This document shows positions 25,237 to 35,742 of a stretch of 64,000 nucleotides of DNA, in pieces. Below the pieces are notes generated by a model. The model saw only the letters and a program-made list of their open reading frames with translations, made no database searches and was not told where the DNA came from. The stretch lies in the NCBI RefSeq assembly GCF_003336675.1, contig NZ_QPII01000001.1, positions 124,001 to 188,000 on the forward strand, written 5' to 3'. Made by a program: the position numbers and the translations under genes. Position 1 is the stretch's first letter; every line of letters begins with the position of its first letter. This stretch comes from Billgrantia montanilacus. GTDB taxonomy: Bacteria > Pseudomonadota > Gammaproteobacteria > Pseudomonadales > Halomonadaceae.

Positions 25237-27471
25237 ATGGTGCTGCGTCATCCGCTCCGGCTCAAGCTGGGTGCCATGGCCGCTCTGCTCTTTTTCACTG
25301 CCGCCCTGGTCGTGGTGGGGTTGGCAGCCTGGCGCCAGGAAGGTCTCTACCAGAACGTGGGGGCCGATACTTCCTGGCATGCCTACAAGATCGACCGCGA
25401 TATCGTGCAGTTACGCAGCGATTTGGCGCGAGGCAGCGGCAGCGGCCAGGACCTGGATACCCTGAGATTGCGCTTCGAACTGCTTTATAGTCGCTTCAAC
25501 CAGCTGCGCCGGGTCGATCTCGGCGAGCTGTTCGACTACAGTCCGACGGCACATCGACTGTTGCCCGAGATCATCGACATGATGGATGGCTTCGATGCCA
25601 CCCTGCATCAGCTCGATCGACTGGACGAGCCTGCGCGCCATGCGCTGGACGCCAGGCTGGAAGTCCTCAGCGCCAATACCGAACAGCTGGTCATCGCCAT
25701 CAATGGTTATCTCGCCGAGGCGGCGACCCGTGACCGGGAAGTCCTGCAGACGCTCTATGTACTGTTGCTGGCATTGATCCTGGCCATGAGCCTGGCCGGA
25801 TTGCTGGTGGTGGTGTTCCTGGTGCGGGAGGCCCGCGACAATGCCGCGGCGCGGCGCTCGCTGGAGACATTGAGTCGAGAGCTTCAGGGAGCGGCCCGTC
25901 AGGCCGAATCGGCCAGCCGGGCCAAGTCGGAGTTTCTCGCCACGGTGAGCCATGAGATACGCACGCCGCTCAACGGCGTGATCGGCATGAGCGACCTGCT
26001 CATGGACCAGCCGCTGGACACCCGCTCCCGGGAGTATGTCGGTACGCTTCACGCCAGTGCCGGTCGCCTGCTGGGGTTGATCAACGATATCCTTGACTTT
26101 TCCAAGATCGAATCCGGCAAGCTGGAGCTGGAGCACCGGCCGATACCGCTCTCTTCGCTGATCGACGATGCATGCCGGCTCTTCGCCCCGCGTGCCGAGG
26201 CCAAGGGACTCAAGCTGGAAAGCCAGCTCTCGCCGACACTGCCGTCCCAGGTCATGGGGGATCCCGCCCGGCTGAGACAGGTGCTGCTGAATCTGCTGGC
26301 CAATGCCATCAAGTTTACCGAACGCGGCGAGGTAGTGGTCGAGGCAAGGGAGACGGAGAACGGTCGGCTCTGTCTCGCGGTATGCGATACCGGCCCAGGC
26401 ATTGCCACAGACCAGCAGCAGCGACTTTTCGAACCGTTTCGCCAGGCGGATGCCTCCACGGCGCGACGCTATGGGGGAACCGGCCTGGGCCTGGCGATCT
26501 GCCGGCGTCTGACCGATGCCATGGGCGGTGAGATCGGCATAGACAGTCAGCCCGGCGAAGGTAGTCGATTCTGGATCGAGTTGCCGCTCGAGCCGGCCAA
26601 ATCCGAACCTGAAGCGAAGCGGGGGGAGTCGCCACCGCTCACGCGGCCTAGCTTCGATGGCAATGTGCTGCTGGTGGAGGACAACCCTGTCAATCAGCAG
26701 GTGGGGGTGGCGATGCTCGAGCGGTTCGACTGTCGCGTGCAGGTGGCAGGCAGTGGCCAGGAGGCCCTGGCAGCGGTGGCGTCGGAAGCGTTCGACCTCA
26801 TCTTCATGGATGTGCAGATGCCCGATATGGATGGTCTCGAAACCGTGCGAAGAATGCGTGAGAGAGGGGGCTGGTGCCGTCGGGTGCCCATCGTGGCGAT
26901 GACCGCCGGTGGCCCCGGGGCGGAGCGGGCGCGCTGCCTGGATGCCGGCATGAACGACTATCTGGCCAAGCCGCTGCTTCGCTCGGAGCTGGCGGCCTGT
27001 CTACGTCGGGCGCTGCCAATGCTGGCGCCGGTGACATCGGAGGACGAGACCGCCGTTACAGCCGACGCCGAGCTGGACGAAAAGGCCTTGTCCGAGCTGC
27101 TGGCATCGCTTGGTGAGTCGACGGTGGCAACCTTGATCGCGGTGCATCGCGACCAGCTGCAGTCGCATGGCCGCGCTATGCAGTACGCCATCGATCAGGG
27201 CGATATGCCCGCGTTGGAAGCCGCCGCTCACAGCGTCAAGGGTGAGTCGGCCAGCCTCGGTGCGCGCAAGCTCGCCGCTGTCGCCCATCGCCTGGAAGTG
27301 CTGGCCCACCAGGAGCGCAAGGAGGGGGTCAGGGCACAGTTGCAGCTTCTCCACGCGCTGATCCCGGTGACTCTCGCGGAGCTGGAGCGGTGGCTGGCGA
27401 CGCAAGGCGATCGTCAACGAGGTGACTCGGCCTGGTCCAGCGGTGACGGCGACTCGGCCAGATTTCGGTAG
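25237..27471 (+). CDS. Hybrid sensor histidine kinase with receiver and Hpt domains
   Basis: This 744-residue inner-membrane kinase has a transmembrane helix near residues 10-31, a periplasmic helical domain, and a second helix near 168-195. A HisKA domain follows with phospho-acceptor H239 ([12 protein letters not shown]), then an ATPase domain ([25 protein letters not shown]). The receiver carries D525 ([12 protein letters not shown]) and the Hpt domain H665 ([11 protein letters not shown]). It is therefore a complete His-Asp-His phosphorelay without an output domain; the final regulator is encoded elsewhere. The signal may come from the secreted protein encoded just upstream. Its end overlaps the convergent Sel1 gene by 58 bases. 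Confidence 0.92.
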   Translation: MVLRHPLRLKLGAMAALLFFTAALVVVGLAAWRQEGLYQNVGADTSWHAYKIDRDIVQLRSDLARGSGSGQDLDTLRLRFELLYSRFNQLRRVDLGELFDYSPTAHRLLPEIIDMMDGFDATLHQLDRLDEPARHALDARLEVLSANTEQLVIAINGYLAEAATRDREVLQTLYVLLLALILAMSLAGLLVVVFLVREARDNAAARRSLETLSRELQGAARQAESASRAKSEFLATVSHEIRTPLNGVIGMSDLLMDQPLDTRSREYVGTLHASAGRLLGLINDILDFSKIESGKLELEHRPIPLSSLIDDACRLFAPRAEAKGLKLESQLSPTLPSQVMGDPARLRQVLLNLLANAIKFTERGEVVVEARETENGRLCLAVCDTGPGIATDQQQRLFEPFRQADASTARRYGGTGLGLAICRRLTDAMGGEIGIDSQPGEGSRFWIELPLEPAKSEPEAKRGESPPLTRPSFDGNVLLVEDNPVNQQVGVAMLERFDCRVQVAGSGQEALAAVASEAFDLIFMDVQMPDMDGLETVRRMRERGGWCRRVPIVAMTAGGPGAERARCLDAGMNDYLAKPLLRSELAACLRRALPMLAPVTSEDETAVTADAELDEKALSELLASLGESTVATLIAVHRDQLQSHGRAMQYAIDQGDMPALEAAAHSVKGESASLGARKLAAVAHRLEVLAHQERKEGVRAQLQLLHALIPVTLAELERWLATQGDRQRGDSAWSSGDGDSARFR

Positions 27472-27845
27472 TGCTCGCTCAAGGTCTCGTCGGCCGCCAG
27501 GCCATGGGCCCCGTTTTCGTAAAGGGCTGCAAGACGGTGAGCCGCGCGACGACTGCCCCCTTCGCTGGCCTGACGGTAGTAGAACAGTGCCTGCTCCAGG
27601 TCGGCTGGGGTGCCGCGGCCATCCTCCAGCATCACACCTAGCTGAAACGCGGCATCGGCATCTCCTGCCTGTGCCAACCGCTGCCAGATATCGAAAGCTT
27701 GCACATAACGCCCCATCTTGAACTGACCGTAAGCCAGATAGCTGTCGATCATGCGACCTTGGGGCGGCGCCTCCAACGGATTCCCTGCCCAGGACGGCGG
27801 AGTGGCGGCCAGGGCGACGATCAGCGACAGCAAGCAAGGCTTCAT
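27414..27845 (-). CDS. Secreted Sel1-repeat protein
   Basis: This 143-residue protein has a signal peptide ([16 protein letters not shown]) and two to three Sel1-type helical repeats ([50 protein letters not shown]). Such repeats mediate protein-protein contacts. P. aeruginosa also has a TPR/Sel1-like gene near its pqq operon, but the relation is uncertain. Start 27845 is chosen for the signal peptide; 27860 is possible. It is transcribed away from pqqA and overlaps the hybrid kinase gene tail-to-tail. Confidence 0.7.
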   Translation of the reverse strand: MKPCLLSLIVALAATPPSWAGNPLEAPPQGRMIDSYLAYGQFKMGRYVQAFDIWQRLAQAGDADAAFQLGVMLEDGRGTPADLEQALFYYRQASEGGSRRAAHRLAALYENGAHGLAADETLSEHYRNLAESPSPLDQAESPR

Positions 27846-28051
27846 AGGATATCTCGGCATGGGCGGAGAAGACTCTCTCGAGGCTAGCCTGCGCCCCCTG
27901 CTCACGCCATCGTTCTCGGACCCGTTTGGTCCCAATGAAGGGAGGCTTCTCCTTCTAAAGTACAGCCCTGGGTCAAGGCCTCGGGTGCTTTACTGGACAT
28001 GTGCCGCTGAGGGCACTGTCGCCTACCAACAATACCAATCGGAGAGATGTC

Positions 28052-28123
28052 ATGTGGACCAAGCCAAGCTTTCGTGACCTGCGCCTCGGCTTCGAGGTTA
28101 CCCTCTATATCGCCAACCGTTGA
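28052..28123 (+). CDS. pqqA: PQQ precursor peptide PqqA
   Basis: This 23-residue peptide, not in ordinary gene-length range, contains the conserved Glu-x-x-x-Tyr pair: E15 and Y19 in FEVTLY. These are cross-linked and excised to form pyrroloquinoline quinone. [11 protein letters not shown] is the family signature. GGAGAG lies upstream of ATG 28052. pqqB follows, with a GC-rich hairpin between them, which fits the usual excess of pqqA transcript. Confidence 0.95.
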   Translation: MWTKPSFRDLRLGFEVTLYIANR

Positions 28124-28138
28124 TCGTGTGACTCGCCT

Positions 28139-28161
28139 GGGGGTCAGAAACGGCCCCTTTT
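28139..28161 (+). terminator. Attenuator-like hairpin after pqqA
   Basis: GGGG (28139-28142) can pair with CCCC (28154-28157), followed by TTTT. It lies between pqqA and pqqB and would let most transcripts end after pqqA. Confidence 0.5.
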
Positions 28162-28183
28162 CGGGTACGGAGGAGGGTGAGTC

Positions 28184-29113
28184 ATGGAGGTGCTGATACT
28201 CGGTTCGGCTGCCGGGGGCGGATTCCCGCAGTGGAACTGCAACTGTCCGAACTGTCGTGGGGTGCGCCAGGGGCGTGCCGGCCTGAGCCCCAGGACCCAA
28301 TCCTCCATTGCCATCAGCATGGATGGCGAGCGCTGGCTGCTGTGCAATGCCTCGCCCGATATTCGTGCTCAGCTCAATGCTCATCCGACACTCTTTCCCA
28401 AGCGTGGCCTGCGTGACAGTGGTATCGCTGAGGTACTGCTGGTGGATGCTCAGATCGATCATGTCAGCGGGCTGCTGTCGCTGCGCGAAGGCTGTCCCCT
28501 CGACGTCTGGTGCACGGCTAGCGTCCACGACGATCTGACCGGGGGCTTCCCGCTGTTCCCCATGCTGGAGCACTGGAACGGCGGCCTTTCCTGGCGGGAG
28601 ATCGCCCTGTCGAGCGACCGCGACTGCTGCACCTTTGAGGTACCAAGCTGCCCAGGGCTTGCGATCACCGCGCTGTCGCTGCACTCCAACGCGCCTCCCT
28701 ACTCCCCGCGTCGCGGCTCGCCGGCCCCCGGTGACAACCTTGGGCTGCTGTTTCGCGACACCCTGACGGGCGGCTCGCTTTTCTATGGCCCTGGCCTGGG
28801 GGAGCCGAGCGACGAGGCGAGGGCGCTGATGGTGGAGGCCAGCTGCGTGCTGGTGGATGGCACGCTGTGGCACGACGACGAGATGTCGCGCCTCGGCATC
28901 GCTGATACCACTGGCCGTGAGATGGGGCACCTGCCTCTGGCCGGGGAGGGCGGCATGATCGAAGAGCTCGACGCCTTGCCGTCTGGCACGCGGCGCGTCC
29001 TGATCCATATCAACAATACCAACCCCATCCTGGATGAGACCTCCGCCGAGCGCGCCGTTCTGAAAGAACACGCCATCGAGGTGGCCCATGACGGCATGCA
29101 CTTCTCGCTATGA
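28184..29113 (+). CDS. pqqB: PqqB, PQQ biosynthesis hydroxylase
   Basis: This 309-residue metallo-beta-lactamase-fold protein starts [22 protein letters not shown], the PqqB signature including the Cys-x-Cys-x-x-Cys zinc-binding cluster. Later it has [18 protein letters not shown] and [11 protein letters not shown]. PqqB hydroxylates the tyrosine of the Glu-Tyr intermediate during PQQ synthesis in the cytoplasm. It is the second gene of the pqqABCDE operon. The length is as expected. Confidence 0.95.
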   Translation: MEVLILGSAAGGGFPQWNCNCPNCRGVRQGRAGLSPRTQSSIAISMDGERWLLCNASPDIRAQLNAHPTLFPKRGLRDSGIAEVLLVDAQIDHVSGLLSLREGCPLDVWCTASVHDDLTGGFPLFPMLEHWNGGLSWREIALSSDRDCCTFEVPSCPGLAITALSLHSNAPPYSPRRGSPAPGDNLGLLFRDTLTGGSLFYGPGLGEPSDEARALMVEASCVLVDGTLWHDDEMSRLGIADTTGREMGHLPLAGEGGMIEELDALPSGTRRVLIHINNTNPILDETSAERAVLKEHAIEVAHDGMHFSL

Positions 29114-29183
29114 ATGGCAGGAGACCCGCTAACGCACCCCGATAACGCATCCGTTACGCCGCGACACCCGCAGAGGATCCCAC

Positions 29184-29948
29184 ATGACCGCCGCACACGC
29201 TTCCGACGCTGCCCTGACGCCCGAGGCCTTTCGCCAGGCTCTGCTGGCCAAGGGTGATTACTACCACATCCATCACCCCTATCAGGTCGACATGGCCGAG
29301 GGCCGTGCCACCCCTGAGCAGATCCGTGGCTGGGTGGCCAACCGCTTCTACTACCAGGTGATGATTCCGCAGAAGGACGCGGCGCTGCTGGCCAACTGCC
29401 CGGACGCCGGCGTACGCCGGCGCTGGATCCAGCGAATGCTCGACCACGACGGCCGTGACGATGACGCCGGCGGTATCGAGGCGTGGCTGGCGCTGGCGGA
29501 AGCGGTCGGACTGACCCGGGAGGCGCTGCTGTCGCAGCGGCACGTGCTGCCGGGCGTACGCTTCGCCGTGGACGCCTACGTCAATTTCGTGCGCGGTGCC
29601 AGCTGGCAGGAGGGGGCGATCTCATCGCTGACCGAGCTGTTCGCTCCCCTGGCGCACCAGAGTCGCCTGGATACCTGGCCGGGTCACTACCCCTGGATCG
29701 ACGCGACTGGCTACGGTTACTTTCGCAAGCGTCTCAAGGAAGCGCGGCGCGACGTCGAGCATGGGCTGGAAGTGGCGCTGACGGTATGCACCAGCGTGGA
29801 AACCCAGCAGCGCGCGCTGGAGATACTGCAGTTCAAGCTCGACGTGCTGTGGAGCATGCTGGACGCCATGACCCTGGCCTATCAGTTGGGTCGCCCGCCC
29901 TACCACAGTGTGACCGACCGAGCGGTTTTCCACCGGGGACTGGCATGA
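29184..29948 (+). CDS. pqqC: PqqC, PQQ synthase
   Basis: PqqC closes the rings and carries out the final eight-electron oxidation to PQQ, using oxygen and no metal. This 254-residue all-helical protein has the family segments [33 protein letters not shown] and [13 protein letters not shown], in the usual positions. The stop overlaps the start of pqqD (ATGA at 29945-29948), so translation is coupled. Confidence 0.96.
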   Translation: MTAAHASDAALTPEAFRQALLAKGDYYHIHHPYQVDMAEGRATPEQIRGWVANRFYYQVMIPQKDAALLANCPDAGVRRRWIQRMLDHDGRDDDAGGIEAWLALAEAVGLTREALLSQRHVLPGVRFAVDAYVNFVRGASWQEGAISSLTELFAPLAHQSRLDTWPGHYPWIDATGYGYFRKRLKEARRDVEHGLEVALTVCTSVETQQRALEILQFKLDVLWSMLDAMTLAYQLGRPPYHSVTDRAVFHRGLA

Positions 29949-30220
29949 ACGCCCTGGCGGTGCCCGCGCTGCGACCCGGCTGGCGGCTGCAGTGGGAGGA
30001 GGCCCAGGGGTGCCATGTACTGCTCTACCCCGAGGGGATGGTGCAGCTCAACGACAGTGCCGGTGCGATCCTGTCGCTGGTCGATGGTGAGCGTGATGTC
30101 ACCGCGCTGATCGACGAGCTCACCCGGCGCTATCCCGATGCGTCGAGCGATGAGCTCGCCCAGGATGTCATCGAGTTCTTCGTCGACGCCTTGCAACAGG
30201 GCTGGATTCATCATGACTGA
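29945..30220 (+). CDS. pqqD: PqqD, peptide chaperone
   Basis: PqqD is the RiPP-recognition-element protein that binds the PqqA peptide and presents it to PqqE. The 91-residue protein contains [35 protein letters not shown], which is characteristic. The start ATG 29945 overlaps the pqqC stop. The frame is open further upstream, but that would lie wholly inside pqqC and is rejected. It overlaps pqqE by eight bases. Confidence 0.95.
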   Translation: MNALAVPALRPGWRLQWEEAQGCHVLLYPEGMVQLNDSAGAILSLVDGERDVTALIDELTRRYPDASSDELAQDVIEFFVDALQQGWIHHD

Positions 30221-31367
30221 CGACGTTCGCACCCGGACCGGCGGGGCAAGCGGCATCGGCCCGCCCCTGTGGCTGCTGGCCGAGCTGACCTACCGCTGCC
30301 CCCTGCAGTGCCCCTATTGCTCCAACCCGCTCGACTTCGCGCGCTACCGTGACGAGCTCGATACCGACGCCTGGATCGACGTGATGCGCCAGGCCCGGGC
30401 CATGGGAGCCGTTCAGCTCGGCTTCTCGGGTGGCGAGCCGCTGGTGCGGCGCGATCTGGAGACGCTGGTCGACGAAGCACGGCGGCTTGGCTTCTACACC
30501 AATCTGATTACCTCCGGCGTGGGGCTCGACGAGGCGCGTATCGCGGCGCTGCGCGAGGCGGGGCTGGATCATATCCAGATCAGCCTGCAGGCAGCGGATG
30601 CCGAGGTGGCCGCCGCCGTGGCGGGCTCCGCCAAGGCCCATGCCGGCAAGATGGCCATGGCTCGTGCAGTCAAGGCGGCCGGCTACCCGATGGTTCTCAA
30701 CGTGGTGCTGCATCGTCACAACATCGACGACATCGACCGGGTGATCGCCCTGTGCGACGACCTGGGGGCTGATGTCGTTGAGTTGGCCAGCTGCCAGTAC
30801 TACGGCTGGGCCAAGCTCAATCGCGCCGGCCTGCTGCCGAGCCGTACCCAGGTCGAGCGCGCCGAGGAGGTGGCGCGTCAGTGGCGTGAGCGCCTGGCGG
30901 CGAGAGGCCGGGACATGCGGTTGCTGTTCGTGGTGCCGGACTACCATGCCGAGCGTCCCAAGGCGTGCATGGGCGGCTGGGGCGCCATCTTCATGACGGT
31001 GGCACCGGATGGCAGCGTGCTGCCGTGTCACAGTGCGCGGGAGCTTCCCATGGACTTTCCCGATGTCCGCGAGCGGGCGCTGGAGGATATCTGGTATGCC
31101 AGCGAGGCCTTCAACCGCTTTCGCGGCGACGCCTGGATGCCCGAGCCCTGCCGCGGCTGCAGTGAGCGTCACCAGGACCATGGTGGCTGTCGCTGCCAGG
31201 CCTATCTGCTGACCGGTGACCCGGCGGCCACCGATCCGGTATGCAGCAAGTCGCCGCGACATGAGCTGATCGTACAAGCCTTGGACGAGTCGAGCGCCGA
31301 TCACCGAGAGGTAGAGGGGCTGATATCGCGTCATGCCCGCAATTCGCGCATCCTTTGTCGCGGTTAG
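30213..31367 (+). CDS. pqqE: PqqE, radical SAM enzyme
   Basis: PqqE makes the carbon-carbon bond between Glu and Tyr side chains of PqqA. The 384-residue protein has the radical SAM cluster motif C29-x3-C33-x2-C36 (RCPLQCPYC) and [11 protein letters not shown]. The SPASM auxiliary-cluster cysteines are in [21 protein letters not shown] and DPVC. It starts within the end of pqqD. This is the main copy; a second divergent one lies at 56383. Confidence 0.95.
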   Translation: MTDDVRTRTGGASGIGPPLWLLAELTYRCPLQCPYCSNPLDFARYRDELDTDAWIDVMRQARAMGAVQLGFSGGEPLVRRDLETLVDEARRLGFYTNLITSGVGLDEARIAALREAGLDHIQISLQAADAEVAAAVAGSAKAHAGKMAMARAVKAAGYPMVLNVVLHRHNIDDIDRVIALCDDLGADVVELASCQYYGWAKLNRAGLLPSRTQVERAEEVARQWRERLAARGRDMRLLFVVPDYHAERPKACMGGWGAIFMTVAPDGSVLPCHSARELPMDFPDVRERALEDIWYASEAFNRFRGDAWMPEPCRGCSERHQDHGGCRCQAYLLTGDPAATDPVCSKSPRHELIVQALDESSADHREVEGLISRHARNSRILCRG

Positions 31368-31510
31368 GCCATACCCGACCAAGGGCGAAGGGCGCCTGGG
31401 CGAGTCACCCAATAACATGTCAGTAGAGCCTGTCCGAGGCCATACGACAACGACACACCGCTGCCCCCGGTACCTCAGTGCCGGGTGGCGTCGAGCGGGA
31501 GGTTCCCAGC

Positions 31511-32674
31511 ATGGCTTCCAATATCACCGACCTGCGCAAGTTCGTGGCCCCCGAGATCATCTTCGGCGATGGTGCCCGCCATGCCGTGGCCAACTACGTG
31601 GGTACCTTCGGCGCCGAGCGGGTGCTGCTGGTATCGGACCCCGGTGTCGTAATGGCCGGCTGGGTCGAGGAGGTGGAGGCGGACCTGGCAGCCCAGGGGA
31701 TCGCCTGCCAGCGCTTCGTCTCGGTCTCACCCAACCCGCGGGTCGAGGAGGTAATGGCGGGGGCCGCGGCGTATCGTGAGATGGGCGCCAAGGCCATCGT
31801 GGCAATCGGCGGCGGCAGCCCCATGGATTGCGCCAAGGGCATCGGCATCGTCGTGGCCCACGACGGCCACATCCTGGACTTCGAGGGCGTCGACACCCTG
31901 CGGGTACCGATCCCGCCGCTGATCTTCGTGCCAACCACGGCCGGCACCTCGGCGGACATTTCCCAGTTCGCGATCATCTCCGACCAGCAGCGACGCATGA
32001 AATTCTCCATCGTCAGCAAGTCGGTAGTGCCGGACGTCTCCTTGATCGACCCCCAGGTCACCCTGACCATGAGTCCCTTCCTGACGGCCTGCACCGGTGT
32101 CGACGCCCTGGTGCACGCCATCGAGGCCTTCGTTTCCACGGGCAGCGGGCCGCTCACCGATGCGCACGCCCTGGAGGCCATGCGCCTGATCAACGGGCAT
32201 CTCGTCGCGCTGGTGGCCGACCCGCAGAACCTCGAGTTGCGCTCCCAGGTGATGCTCGGCAGCATGCAGGCCGGGCTGGCGTTCTCCAACGCCATTCTCG
32301 GTGCGGTGCATGCCATGTCGCATAGCCTGGGCGGCTTTCTGGACCTGCCCCATGGGCTGTGCAACTCGCTGTTGCTCGAACATGTGGTGGCCTACAACTT
32401 CGAGGCCGCCCCGGAGCGCTTTACCCGCATCGCCGAGACCCTGGGCATCGATTGCCGCGGGCTCGGCGGCCGGCAGGTACGCGCACGCCTGATCGATCAT
32501 CTGGTCGAGCTCAAGCGTGCCGTCGGTTTGACGGGAAGTCTCGGCCGGCTGGGCGTCAGCACCAGCGATGTGCCCTTCCTGACCCGCCATGCCCTCGAAG
32601 ACCCCTGCATTTTGACCAATCCGCGGCGTTCCGGCCCGCGGGACGTGCAGGTGGTCTTCGAGGAGGCCATGTGA
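31511..32674 (+). CDS. ercA: ErcA-like iron-containing alcohol dehydrogenase
   Basis: This 387-residue protein belongs to the Fe-ADH family: IGGGSPMDCAKGIG is the NAD-binding region, TTAGTSADISQFAII follows, and the metal ligands include AVHAMSHSLGGFLDLPHGLCN. ErcA of Pseudomonas aeruginosa is encoded downstream of pqq genes and is required for normal induction of ethanol oxidation, acting with kinase ErcS. The order pqqE-ercA-ercS is the same here. GGGAGG lies upstream of ATG 31511. Whether it works as an enzyme or as a sensor of aldehyde is not known. Confidence 0.88.
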   Translation: MASNITDLRKFVAPEIIFGDGARHAVANYVGTFGAERVLLVSDPGVVMAGWVEEVEADLAAQGIACQRFVSVSPNPRVEEVMAGAAAYREMGAKAIVAIGGGSPMDCAKGIGIVVAHDGHILDFEGVDTLRVPIPPLIFVPTTAGTSADISQFAIISDQQRRMKFSIVSKSVVPDVSLIDPQVTLTMSPFLTACTGVDALVHAIEAFVSTGSGPLTDAHALEAMRLINGHLVALVADPQNLELRSQVMLGSMQAGLAFSNAILGAVHAMSHSLGGFLDLPHGLCNSLLLEHVVAYNFEAAPERFTRIAETLGIDCRGLGGRQVRARLIDHLVELKRAVGLTGSLGRLGVSTSDVPFLTRHALEDPCILTNPRRSGPRDVQVVFEEAM

Positions 32675-32696
32675 CGCTGCGGCCCGAGGGTGCCCG

Positions 32697-34433
32697 ATGA
32701 AGAAGGTAGCCGATCCCGAAGGCTATTCGGTCAGCCAGCTGCTGGGCCTTGGCCAGCAGTCGGCCCGCAAGAGCTACTACCCCGAGCTGACGGCGCGCAT
32801 GGCCGAGCTCGAGGCCGAGCGCAACCGCTACAAGTGGCTGTTCGAGAATGCCCTGCACGGCATCTTCCAGGCCTCGCTGGGCGGGCGCCTGTTGGCCGCC
32901 AACCCGGCCCTTGCGACGATGCTGGGCGATGCCGACGTGGCGGCGACGCTGAACCGCTGCGCATCGCTCGCGGCGCTGTTCGCCGAGCCCGGGGAGACGG
33001 AGCGGGTGGCGTCGCTGCTGCACCGGCAGGGCCACCTTCAGGGGCACACCACCTGGCTTGCCGGAAGCGACGGGCGGCGTGTGCCGGTGGCCCTGACCCT
33101 GCTGCGCAAGCCGGACCAGGGCGAGGAGATCCTGGTCGAGGGCTTCGTCGCCGACATCACCGAGCGCGAACGAGCCCGCCAGGAGCTGCTGGCGCTCAAC
33201 GCCCGCCTCGAGGCCCGCGTGCGCGAGCGTACCCAGCGCCTGGAGCAGCTCAATGCCGACCTGGCCGGCGAAGTGGCCGAGCGACGCCTGATGGAAGCGC
33301 AGCTTCGCGCGGCGCGGGACCTGGCCCAGGAAGCCAACCGCAGCAAGGATCGCTACCTGGCGGCGGCTAGCCATGACCTGCTGCAGCCGCTTAATGCGGC
33401 GCGCCTGCTGGTTTCCACGCTGCGCGAGCGGGAGCTTGATGGCGACTGCGGCCGCCTGGTCGACAGCATCCATCTCTCACTGGAAGGCGCCGAGGAACTG
33501 CTCACCGACCTGCTCGACATTGCGCGGCTCGACCAGGAGCGCATCCAGCCGCAGCTGGAGTGTTTCCCCCTCTCGCGCCTGCTGCATGGCCTGGTGGCCG
33601 AGTATGCACCACGGGCCCAGCGCAAGGCGCTGCGCTTCCGCTGGGTGGAGGGGAGGGTGTGCGTCAACAGCGACTTCCGCCTGCTCGGAAGGGTGCTGCG
33701 CAACCTGCTCTCCAATGCCTGCCGCTATACCGAGTCGGGTGGCGTGTTGCTGGGCGCACGGCGCGTTGGCGATGCCGTTTCCATCGAAGTTCACGACAGT
33801 GGCCCCGGCATTCCCGCCGATCAGCTCAGGGCGATCTTCGAGGAGTATCACCAGCTCAATGCCGATCGGGCCCGGCATCGCCAGGGCGTGGGGCTGGGCC
33901 TGGCCATCGTCGAGCGGATCTGCCAGCGCCTGGGACTGGCAGTGACGGTGGATTCGACCCCGGGGCGCGGCTCGCGTTTTGCCGTGCGGGTGCCAATCTG
34001 CATGCCCGCACCGGCATTGCACAGTCCGCCAGAGCCCCCGCTGCTCGAGTGTCCCCTGCAGGGCCGGCGCATGCTGGTGGTGGACAACGACAGCCGCATT
34101 CTGCTGGGCATGCAGGCGTTGCTTGAGCAGTGGGGCATGGCCTGTCGGGTTGCCCACGACCTGGAAGAGGCGCTGGCACAGCCCCATGAGCCGCCAGACA
34201 TACTGCTGGTCGACCTTCATCTCGATGGTGGAGAGACGGGCGACCGTCTGGTGGAGAAGCTGCGCCGGCACTGGCAGCAGCCGACGCTACCGGCGGTGGT
34301 GATAACCGCGGATCGCTCCGAGGCCTGGCGGCGAACCCTGTCCGACCGCGCTATTCCGCTGCTGCACAAGCCGGTACGGCCGGGCAAGCTGCGTGCCGTG
34401 CTCAGCCAGTTGCTCGGGCGTGAACGGAACTGA
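32697..34433 (+). CDS. ErcS-like PAS hybrid histidine kinase
   Basis: This 578-residue soluble kinase has a PAS-type domain at about residues 30-155 (YKWLFENALHGIFQASLGGRLLAAN), a coiled coil (LNARLEARVRERTQRLEQLN), and HisKA with H226 (AAASHDLLQPLNAARL). An ATPase domain follows (NLLSNACRYTESGG, DSGPGIPA, GVGLGLAI), then a receiver with D506 (ILLVDLHLDG). It follows ercA by 22 bases, as ErcS follows ErcA in P. aeruginosa. The paralogue at 35708 shares the SHDLLQPLNAARL phosphorylation site. The likely partner regulator is the ErbR-type protein at 38323 or another LuxR-type regulator. Confidence 0.85.
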   Translation: MKKVADPEGYSVSQLLGLGQQSARKSYYPELTARMAELEAERNRYKWLFENALHGIFQASLGGRLLAANPALATMLGDADVAATLNRCASLAALFAEPGETERVASLLHRQGHLQGHTTWLAGSDGRRVPVALTLLRKPDQGEEILVEGFVADITERERARQELLALNARLEARVRERTQRLEQLNADLAGEVAERRLMEAQLRAARDLAQEANRSKDRYLAAASHDLLQPLNAARLLVSTLRERELDGDCGRLVDSIHLSLEGAEELLTDLLDIARLDQERIQPQLECFPLSRLLHGLVAEYAPRAQRKALRFRWVEGRVCVNSDFRLLGRVLRNLLSNACRYTESGGVLLGARRVGDAVSIEVHDSGPGIPADQLRAIFEEYHQLNADRARHRQGVGLGLAIVERICQRLGLAVTVDSTPGRGSRFAVRVPICMPAPALHSPPEPPLLECPLQGRRMLVVDNDSRILLGMQALLEQWGMACRVAHDLEEALAQPHEPPDILLVDLHLDGGETGDRLVEKLRRHWQQPTLPAVVITADRSEAWRRTLSDRAIPLLHKPVRPGKLRAVLSQLLGRERN

Positions 34434-34440
34434 GTCGATC

Positions 34441-34456
34441 TACGACTTTGGTCATA
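34441..34456. promoter_or_regulatory. Palindromic candidate operator, TACGAC-N4-GTCATA
   Basis: TACGACTTTGGTCATA upstream of the nosP-like gene is a near-perfect inverted repeat. Its TACGAC half recurs as TACGACCAAG before the PQQ-alcohol dehydrogenase (50109) and before the second pqqA (55843). It is a plausible binding site for a LuxR/NarL-type regulator such as ErbR. Confidence 0.45.
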
Positions 34457-34551
34457 CTCCTGTGGGCTCGCTTCGACACTCAAGTGCTATGTTGTTGCTT
34501 TGCACCAGGGCGTAGACTGGAATGGACCCTGGATTGAAAGAGAGGCCTGCC

Positions 34552-35742
34552 ATGCCAATGCCGTTAGCGGTCTCGGGAGTGGATGACGATGCCTCGCTGG
34601 AGGTGCCACTGCGCGTGGCCAAGTCCTCCGCCAACGATCCGGAACTGGCCGCCCAGTACCTGGCCAGCCAGCTGCTGAACCCCTACCTCGAGGGGGTGCT
34701 GTTCTTCTGTTCCGCGGAGTATGATCTGTCGGCCCTCGCTGCCGCCCTGGAAGCCCACCTGGGGGGCGTCAAGCTATGCGGATGTACCACGGCGGGGGAG
34801 CTGGGCGTCGATGGCTACTCGCGTGGTTCCATCGTGGCGGTGGGCTTCGATCGCCGTGCCTTCGCCCTCGATTACCGCCTGATCCATGAGCTGGACGCTT
34901 TCACGCTGCTCGATGCCCAACGCATCACCGACCAGTTGATGGATCATTGCGTGCGTTCCGGCGTGGCGCCACTCAAGGGCCATACCTTCGCCATGACCCT
35001 GCTCGACGGCCTGTCGGCCTGCGAGGAGCAGGTGCTGCTGACGCTGACCTCGGTATTGGCCGGTATTCCCCACTTCGGCGGCAGCGCCGGCGACGATAAC
35101 CGCCTGACCGGGACGCATGTCTACGGCGAGGGTGCCTTTCACGATCAGGCGGCGGTCGTGCTGATGGTCAATACCGAGCTGGATTTCGAGGTGTTCTCTA
35201 CTCACCATCTGCGGCCACGCGAGGAAAAACTGGTGGTCACCGCCGCCGACCGCGAGCGGCGAAAGGTGTTCGAACTCAACGCCGAGCCCGCGGCGCTGGA
35301 ATATGCGCGGCTGGTGGGCTGCCCCGTCGAGGCGCTGGGCCCCGAGGTGTTCGCCCGTCATCCGCTGGCCGTCAAGCTCCACGACCAGACCTACGTGCGT
35401 GCCATACAGGGGGTCAACCCCGATCTCAGCCTGAACTTCTACTGCGCGGTGGAGACCGGCATCGTGATGACCGCCATGCAGGGCACCGATCTGCTGGAGG
35501 ACCTCACGCGCGAGATCGATACCATCGTCGAGCGGCTGGGGCCTGCCGAGTGCATCCTCGGCTGCGACTGTTTCCTGCGCCGGCTGGAGATCGAGCAGGC
35601 GGGGCTGCAGCCGGCCGCCCGGGAGCTCTATCGCCGCCAGCGCATCCTCGGCTTCAATACCTACGGCGAACACTGCAACGGTCTGCACCTGAACCAGACA
35701 TTCAGCGGTGTCTTCATTGGACGCTCCCGTCGTGACCTCTGA
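34552..35742 (+). CDS. nosP: NosP-like FIST-domain nitric-oxide sensor
   Basis: This 396-residue protein has a FIST N-terminal domain (LLNPYLEGVLFFCSAEYDLSALAAALEAH, KLCGCTTAGELG) and FIST C-terminal domain (LGCDCFLRRLEIEQAGL, ILGFNTYGEHCNGLHLNQTF). In P. aeruginosa the FIST protein PA1975 (NosP) binds haem and NO and controls the kinase NahK encoded next to it. Here too the next gene is a NahK-like kinase, overlapping by 35 bases. ATG 34552 is chosen because AGAGAGG lies just upstream; ATG 34522 is possible. Haem ligand residues cannot be assigned from sequence alone. Confidence 0.8.
   Translation: MPMPLAVSGVDDDASLEVPLRVAKSSANDPELAAQYLASQLLNPYLEGVLFFCSAEYDLSALAAALEAHLGGVKLCGCTTAGELGVDGYSRGSIVAVGFDRRAFALDYRLIHELDAFTLLDAQRITDQLMDHCVRSGVAPLKGHTFAMTLLDGLSACEEQVLLTLTSVLAGIPHFGGSAGDDNRLTGTHVYGEGAFHDQAAVVLMVNTELDFEVFSTHHLRPREEKLVVTAADRERRKVFELNAEPAALEYARLVGCPVEALGPEVFARHPLAVKLHDQTYVRAIQGVNPDLSLNFYCAVETGIVMTAMQGTDLLEDLTREIDTIVERLGPAECILGCDCFLRRLEIEQAGLQPAARELYRRQRILGFNTYGEHCNGLHLNQTFSGVFIGRSRRDL

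Noticed and set aside
29483..30220. Longer upstream-extended start for pqqD
   Set aside because: The extension lies wholly inside pqqC; ATG 29945 overlapping the pqqC stop gives the normal PqqD length.
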